Positions 6,443-9,214 of a stretch of DNA of 9,214 bases are shown here, piece by piece. The stretch comes from Citricoccus sp. WCRC_4 (GTDB lineage: Bacteria > Actinomycetota > Actinomycetes > Actinomycetales > Micrococcaceae), in contig JAPFFX010000010.1 in assembly GCA_026645375.1 (NCBI GenBank), positions 1 through 9,214 of the forward strand, read 5' to 3'. The notes under the pieces were generated by a model that was given only the letters and a program-made list of their open reading frames with translations, did no database searches and was not told where the DNA came from. The translations under genes were made by a program, and so were the position numbers. Each line of letters starts with the position of its first letter. Position 1 is the first letter of the stretch.

Positions 6443-7455
6443 TGGGTGGCCTTCTCGGCGAAGGACGGCTCGAGCAGCTCGGCCAGGGCCTGGTCCACGT
6501 TCTCCTGGCTGGCCACGTCACCGGTCTCCACCAGGATGGGGCCGACCCTCTCGAGCACGTCGAGCTGGGCCTGTCCGGGCACCGGGTCCACGTCCAGGTT
6601 GGAGCGCTCCTGGATGACGGTGGTGGCCACCTCCTCCTCGAGGCCGGCCACCTCGGCGAGGATCGCGGCGGTCTCCTCGGGGTTCTCCAGCGCCCAGGCG
6701 CGCGCCTTCTCGTAGACGTCCACCACGGTCTGGGCCAGCTCGGGGGACTCCTCGAGGAAGGACTCGGTGGCGTTGAGGAAACCGTAGGTGTTGAAGTCCA
6801 CATTGCGGTAGAACAGCTCGGCGCCCTCGGCCTCGGCGCCGGCCATGATCGGGTCCAGCCCGGACCAGGCGTCCACCGAGCCGTTGGCCAGGGCGGAGTT
6901 GCCGTCGGCGTGCTGCAGGTTCTGCACGGTGACCTCGGACGGGTCCACGCCGGCCTCCTCGAGGGCCTGGATGAGGAAGAAGTACGGGTCCGTGCCCTTG
7001 GTGGCGGCCACGTTCTTGCCCACCAGGTCGGTGACCTCCGTGATGCCCGAGCCGGCGGTGGTGACCAGGGCCGCCCACTCCGGCTGGGAGTAGAGGCCGA
7101 TCGTCTTGATCTCGGTGCCGTTGGCCTTGGCCAGCAGCGCCGCGGAACCGGCGGTGGAGCCGACGTCGATGGCCTCGGCGCGCAGCGCCTCGTTGGCCTT
7201 GTTGGACCCGGCGGACTGGACCCAGTTGACGGTGACGCCCTCGTCCGAGAGCTCCTCCTCGAGCCAGCCCTTCTCCTTGATGACCAGGGAGAGCGGGTTG
7301 TAGGTGGCGAAGTCGATGTCCAGGGTGGCGGCGCCGCCGGCGGAGGCATCGGCCTCGGCGGCATCGCCGCCCGAACCCTCCCCGGCCACGCACCCGGTGA
7401 GGGTGAGGGCGGAGACGGCGAGGGCCGCGGCGGAGAGCGTGAGTCGAGAGCGCAT
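6439..7455 (-). CDS. Sulfonate-type ABC substrate-binding lipoprotein
   Basis: The 338-residue precursor has an Arg-containing n-region, a hydrophobic core and the lipobox LTGC with Cys22, so it should be lipid-anchored outside the membrane. A Gly/Ala/Asp-rich linker (~23-46) precedes a SsuA/NMT1-like periplasmic-binding fold. This shows in FATYNPLSLVIKEKGWLEEE, the VQSAGSNKANEALRAEAIDV segment, and TDLVGKNVAATKGTDPYFFL, which together line the ligand cleft in aliphatic-sulfonate and taurine binders. The C-terminal 50 residues are acidic and helical. Start ATG 7455 is preferred over ATG 7485 because it gives a proper signal peptide and has GAAAGG upstream. The gene lies 125 bases after the ATPase gene and overlaps the permease start. 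Exact ligand unknown; alkanesulfonates, sulfonate esters or sulfonamide-type compounds are all possible given the riboswitch context. Confidence 0.88.
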   Translation of the reverse strand: MRSRLTLSAAALAVSALTLTGCVAGEGSGGDAAEADASAGGAATLDIDFATYNPLSLVIKEKGWLEEELSDEGVTVNWVQSAGSNKANEALRAEAIDVGSTAGSAALLAKANGTEIKTIGLYSQPEWAALVTTAGSGITEVTDLVGKNVAATKGTDPYFFLIQALEEAGVDPSEVTVQNLQHADGNSALANGSVDAWSGLDPIMAGAEAEGAELFYRNVDFNTYGFLNATESFLEESPELAQTVVDVYEKARAWALENPEETAAILAEVAGLEEEVATTVIQERSNLDVDPVPGQAQLDVLERVGPILVETGDVASQENVDQALAELLEPSFAEKATQ

Positions 7456-7511
7456 GGTGGTGCCTTTCAGGACAGGGGATCGCACGGGGGCGGGGACGGT
7501 GGAGCAGGGGG

Positions 7512-7548
7512 CGGTCCGGGGACCGTGGACGCCGGGACGGCACCGGCG
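7512..7548 (-). promoter_or_regulatory. Tandem hairpins between ATPase and binding-protein genes
   Basis: Two inverted repeats sit in the 125-bp gap. CGGTCC/GGACCG spans 7512-7525 with a minimal loop, and CGCCGG (7530-7535) pairs with CCGGCG (7543-7548) around seven bases. Neither has a U-tract. Stem-loops just upstream of a binding-protein gene often stabilise its mRNA and raise its yield over the ATPase; attenuation is the alternative. The high GC makes chance pairing fairly easy. Confidence 0.3.
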
Positions 7549-7580
7549 GGGCCGTTGCCGCGGCTGCGGGGTCGGATCGG

Positions 7581-8435
7581 TCAGCGCCGGTGCGCGTCGA
7601 CGCCGAGGCCGTCGAGCAGCTCCGAGCGCAGCGCGGCGAGCTCGGCTGAGCCGCGGGGGCGAGGACGCTCGCCGGGCACGGTGAGGACCTTGCGGGCGGT
7701 GGCCCCGGGATCGGCACCGGGATCCTTGCCGAGCAGCAGGATGCGGTCGGCCAGCTGCAGGGCCTCGTCGACGTCGTGGGTGACCAGCAGGATGGTGGTG
7801 GCCGTGCGGGCGTGGATGTCCAGGAGCAGGTCCTGCATCTTCAGCCGGGTCAGGGCGTCGAGGGCGCCGAACGGTTCGTCCAGCAGCAACACGCCGGGGC
7901 GCCGGGCCAGGGCCCGGGCCAGCGACGTCCGCTGGGCCATGCCGCCGGAGACCTCGCGCGGCCGGTGGCCGGCGTGTGCGTCCAGCCCGACGAGCTCGAG
8001 CAGCCGGTCGACGCGCTCCCGGCCCTCGGTGCGGCCCGTGCCGTGGGGCAGGCCCAGGGCCACGTTCTGGTGCAGGGTGCGCCAGGGCATCAGGCGCGGT
8101 TCCTGGAAGCCGACGGCGGTGCGCGGGTCATAGGTGGTCACCGGCTCCCCGCCGATGAGGATCTCCCCGGAGTTCCCGGTGTCCAGTCCGCCGGCGGCCC
8201 GCAGCAGGGTGGACTTGCCACAACCGGAGGCGCCGAGGATGGCCAGCACCTCGCCGGGTTCCACGGTCAGGGTGATGTCCCGCAGCACGGTTCGGGGGCC
8301 GTCGGCGGTGGGGAACGCGCGGCCGACGTCATGGAACTCCACCGCCAGGCTCTCTGGGGCGTCCGAGGTGGTGGCGGCGCCGCGGACCGACGCGGCGGCG
8401 CGGGCGGCAGGGCTCAGCTCGGCAAGGGCAGTCAT
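7581..8435 (-). CDS. Sulfonate-type ABC transporter ATPase
   Basis: This 284-residue ATPase powers the importer from the cytoplasmic face. All motifs are intact: Walker A GASGCGKST (68-76), Q-loop Gln111 in GFQEPRLMPWRTL, signature SGGMAQR (163-169), Walker B VLLLDEPFGALD with Glu187, and H-loop His220 in VTHDVDEA. The QEPRLMPW Q-loop and the overall length match the SsuB/TauB/NrtD branch. There is an Ala-rich N-terminal extension of about 28 residues before the fold. ATG 8435 is chosen over GTG 8444 because GGAGAG (8449-8444) lies eight bases before the ATG and would overlap the GTG. That ribosome binding site is part of the riboswitch closing helix, so translation should fall when SAM is plentiful. 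First gene of the importer operon. Confidence 0.92.
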   Translation of the reverse strand: MTALAELSPAARAAASVRGAATTSDAPESLAVEFHDVGRAFPTADGPRTVLRDITLTVEPGEVLAILGASGCGKSTLLRAAGGLDTGNSGEILIGGEPVTTYDPRTAVGFQEPRLMPWRTLHQNVALGLPHGTGRTEGRERVDRLLELVGLDAHAGHRPREVSGGMAQRTSLARALARRPGVLLLDEPFGALDALTRLKMQDLLLDIHARTATTILLVTHDVDEALQLADRILLLGKDPGADPGATARKVLTVPGERPRPRGSAELAALRSELLDGLGVDAHRR

Positions 8436-8447
8436 GGTGATCACTCT

Positions 8448-8540
8448 CCATCGCTTCTGGCATGAGCACCCTTGCCCGCGATGAAGCGGAGGGTTGCTGC
8501 GGCGTCACGGAGCCAGATCTCTCGGCCGCTCTGGATGGTT
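8448..8540 (-). promoter_or_regulatory. SAM riboswitch (SAM-I/IV-like) of the sulfonate importer operon
   Basis: The minus-strand leader carries CCATC (8538-8534) that pairs with GATGG (8452-8448) as P1, GCGGC (8529-8525) pairing with GCCGC (8503-8499) as P2, the core GACGCCGCAGCAACCC, and a P3 closed by ACCCT/AGGGT followed by GGTGCT. These are the hallmarks of the SAM-I clan, in the variant known upstream of actinobacterial sulfur genes. P1 runs directly into the Shine-Dalgarno GGAGAG (8449-8444). SAM binding would stabilise P1 and hide the ribosome binding site, so the likely mode is translational OFF control. Confidence 0.85.
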
Positions 8541-8659
8541 GGCGCACCTAGTCAATCAGGTCGCGGGGGAGTCCTGTCAATCCGGGATCGGCACGGCGTT
8601 CGACACAAAACGTCACATCGTGGCGGGCCGGGGTACTGAGGCTGTTCCCATGGAGCCAT
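8541..8659. promoter_or_regulatory. Divergent promoter region between two riboswitches
   Basis: This gap must hold both outward promoters. On the minus strand a perfect TTGACA lies at 8580-8575; with 17 bases of spacer it faces GATTGA, a poor -10, so the exact -10 is unclear. On the plus strand GTCACA (8612-8617) and TACTGA (8634-8639), 16 bases apart, are a modest pair that would start about 15 bases before the aptamer. No clear activator or repressor dyad was found. Confidence 0.4.
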
Positions 8660-8753
8660 AGCCATCCAGAGCGGCCGAGAGACCCGGATCGACGACGCCG
8701 CAGCAACCCGCCCTTGACAGGGGACCGGGTGCTACCGCCGGGACCGATGGGAG
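8660..8753 (+). promoter_or_regulatory. SAM riboswitch (SAM-I/IV-like) of the flavoprotein gene
   Basis: CCATC (8662-8666) pairs with GATGG (8746-8750) as P1. P2 uses GCGGC with GCCGC, and the GACGCCGCAGCAACCC core and GGGTGCTACC element follow in the same order as in the minus-strand copy. Twenty-one consecutive bases from CCATCC onward are identical between the two copies, while P3 differs completely yet still pairs (ACCC/GGGT). GGGAGA at 8749-8754 overlaps the P1 3' strand and lies four bases before ATG 8759. SAM would therefore block translation initiation here as well. Confidence 0.85.
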
Positions 8754-8758
8754 AATCC

Positions 8759-8968
8759 ATGACCTCGACCGTGCACGCCGCCACCTACCGGGACCTGGCC
8801 GGGCGGTTCGCGTCCGCCTTCGGGGACATCGCCCGGGGTGAGCCGGCCCGGGAGGCCGGTCGCCACCTGCCCTTCGCCGCGCTGGAGCAGCTCCGGGCGG
8901 TGGGGATCGGCGCCGTCACCGTCCCGGCGGAGGCGGGGGGTTTCGGCGCCGGGCAGGAGGACATGCTG
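8759..8968 (+). pseudogene. Acyl-CoA-dehydrogenase-family flavoprotein, N-terminal 70 residues
   Basis: ATG 8759 follows the riboswitch Shine-Dalgarno. Residues 1-70 read as the N-terminal helical domain of the acyl-CoA dehydrogenase superfamily: the opening helices, LPFAALEQLRAVGIGAVTVP and then EAGGFGAGQEDML, equivalent to the P..YGG.G segment before the flavin-binding core. In this family SfnB- and DszC-type flavin monooxygenases or oxidoreductases act on sulfones, sulfonates and thiophenes. The SAM riboswitch and divergent sulfonate importer suggest such a role here, but the N-terminus alone cannot prove it. A full protein would be about 390-410 residues. After residue 70 the sequence turns, in frame, into a biotinyl domain; the flavin and active-site domains are absent, so this copy should not be functional. 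Confidence 0.7.
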
Positions 8969-9214
8969 CATTCTGACGTGAAAGCCGCAGAAAAAGCCGA
9001 TCCCGCACAACCGGGCCACATCGCCGCACCGTTCGCCGGCACCGTCTCCCTCGGCGTGGCTGAGGGCGACACCATCCAGGCCGGTGACACCGTGGCAACC
9101 ATCGAAGCAATGAAGATGGAAGCCGGCATCACCACCACCATCGGCGGAACCGTCAAACGGCTCGCCATCGGCGGCCATCGAACAGGTGCACGACGGAGAC
9201 CTCCTGCTGGTGAT
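8969..9214 (+). pseudogene. Biotinyl (BCCP) domain of a pyruvate-carboxylase-like protein, fused and frameshifted
   Basis: In the same frame as the flavoprotein fragment, residues 71-137 read SDVKAAEKADPAQPGHIAAP, then FAGTVSLGVAEGDTIQAGD, and the biotin-attachment motif EAMKM with Lys119. The linker DVKAAEKADP and the domain are typical of the C-terminus of pyruvate carboxylase, where biotinyl-Lys carries CO2 between active sites. Codons here use clearly more A/T than the preceding 210 bases. After VKRLAIG the frame slips: from 9174 the +1 frame reads AIEQVHDGDLLLVI, the expected domain end, so one base has been gained (or two lost) near 9170-9174. The ATG-initiated frame stays open to the window end with an unrelated Arg/Pro-rich tail. 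Everything upstream in the carboxylase is missing. Either a genuine rearrangement or an assembly/cloning join. Confidence 0.7.

Noticed and set aside
6910..8133. Plus-strand open frame of ~407 codons
   Set aside because: Runs antisense across the binding-protein and ATPase genes, both of which have complete family motifs.
8436..8444. GTG at 8444 as the ATPase start
   Set aside because: It abuts the GGAGAG ribosome binding site, while ATG 8435 has an eight-base spacing to it.
8714..8719. TTGACA as a -35 element on the plus strand
   Set aside because: It lies in the P3 loop of the riboswitch, and a promoter there would remove the aptamer from the mRNA; no matching -10 at proper spacing.
1..9214. 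CRISPR array, tRNA, rRNA, transposase or integrase
   Set aside because: No regularly spaced repeats, no tRNA-like cloverleaf, and no transposase or integrase motifs were found in reading both strands; the only strong repeat is the riboswitch sequence.

Overview
The window is very GC-rich with strong G/C third-position bias, GTG starts, overlapping stop/start codons and a probable leaderless transcript. This points to a high-GC actinobacterium, perhaps Micrococcaceae-like; the genus cannot be fixed from sequence alone. The main theme is sulfur acquisition and reactive-sulfur handling.

Left edge (1-455): about 60 unassigned bases, a C-terminal scrap of a RidA/YjgF-type gene (minus strand) joined to a SAM-riboswitch remnant that lacks its closing P1 strand, a possible 26-residue hydrophobic peptide, and a promoter with a palindromic operator. 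Next (456-1650, plus strand) comes a two-gene cassette: a PadR-family repressor and a membrane protein with an N-terminal HAAS-like domain. It ends at a hairpin shared with the convergent minus-strand genes.

Centre (1688-5441, minus strand): a probable operon of a CstB-like persulfide dioxygenase/rhodanese, an OsmC-family thiol protein and a sodium:solute symporter-family transporter. It has its own promoter, with a CsoR/CstR-like operator candidate in the spacer. Upstream on the same strand (5627-8435) lies a second operon, ATPase - substrate-binding lipoprotein - permease, which is an SsuABC/TauABC-type sulfonate importer. A U-less hairpin separates the two operons.

Right edge (8436-9214): two divergent SAM riboswitches (SAM-I/IV-like) sit back to back. 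One leads into the importer operon; the other leads into an acyl-CoA-dehydrogenase-family gene of the kind that desulfurises organosulfur compounds. In both, the 3' strand of the closing helix overlaps the Shine-Dalgarno sequence, so low SAM should turn on both uptake and sulfur release. The flavoprotein breaks off after about 70 residues and continues in frame into the biotinyl domain of a pyruvate-carboxylase-like protein, which is itself frameshifted near the window end.

Together: sulfonates would be imported when SAM is scarce, sulfur released by a flavin-dependent enzyme (now truncated here), and the resulting sulfide/persulfide handled by the CstB-like operon. Both edges look like rearrangement or assembly junctions to unrelated genes, and one edge carries a near-identical direct repeat of the riboswitch 5' half.
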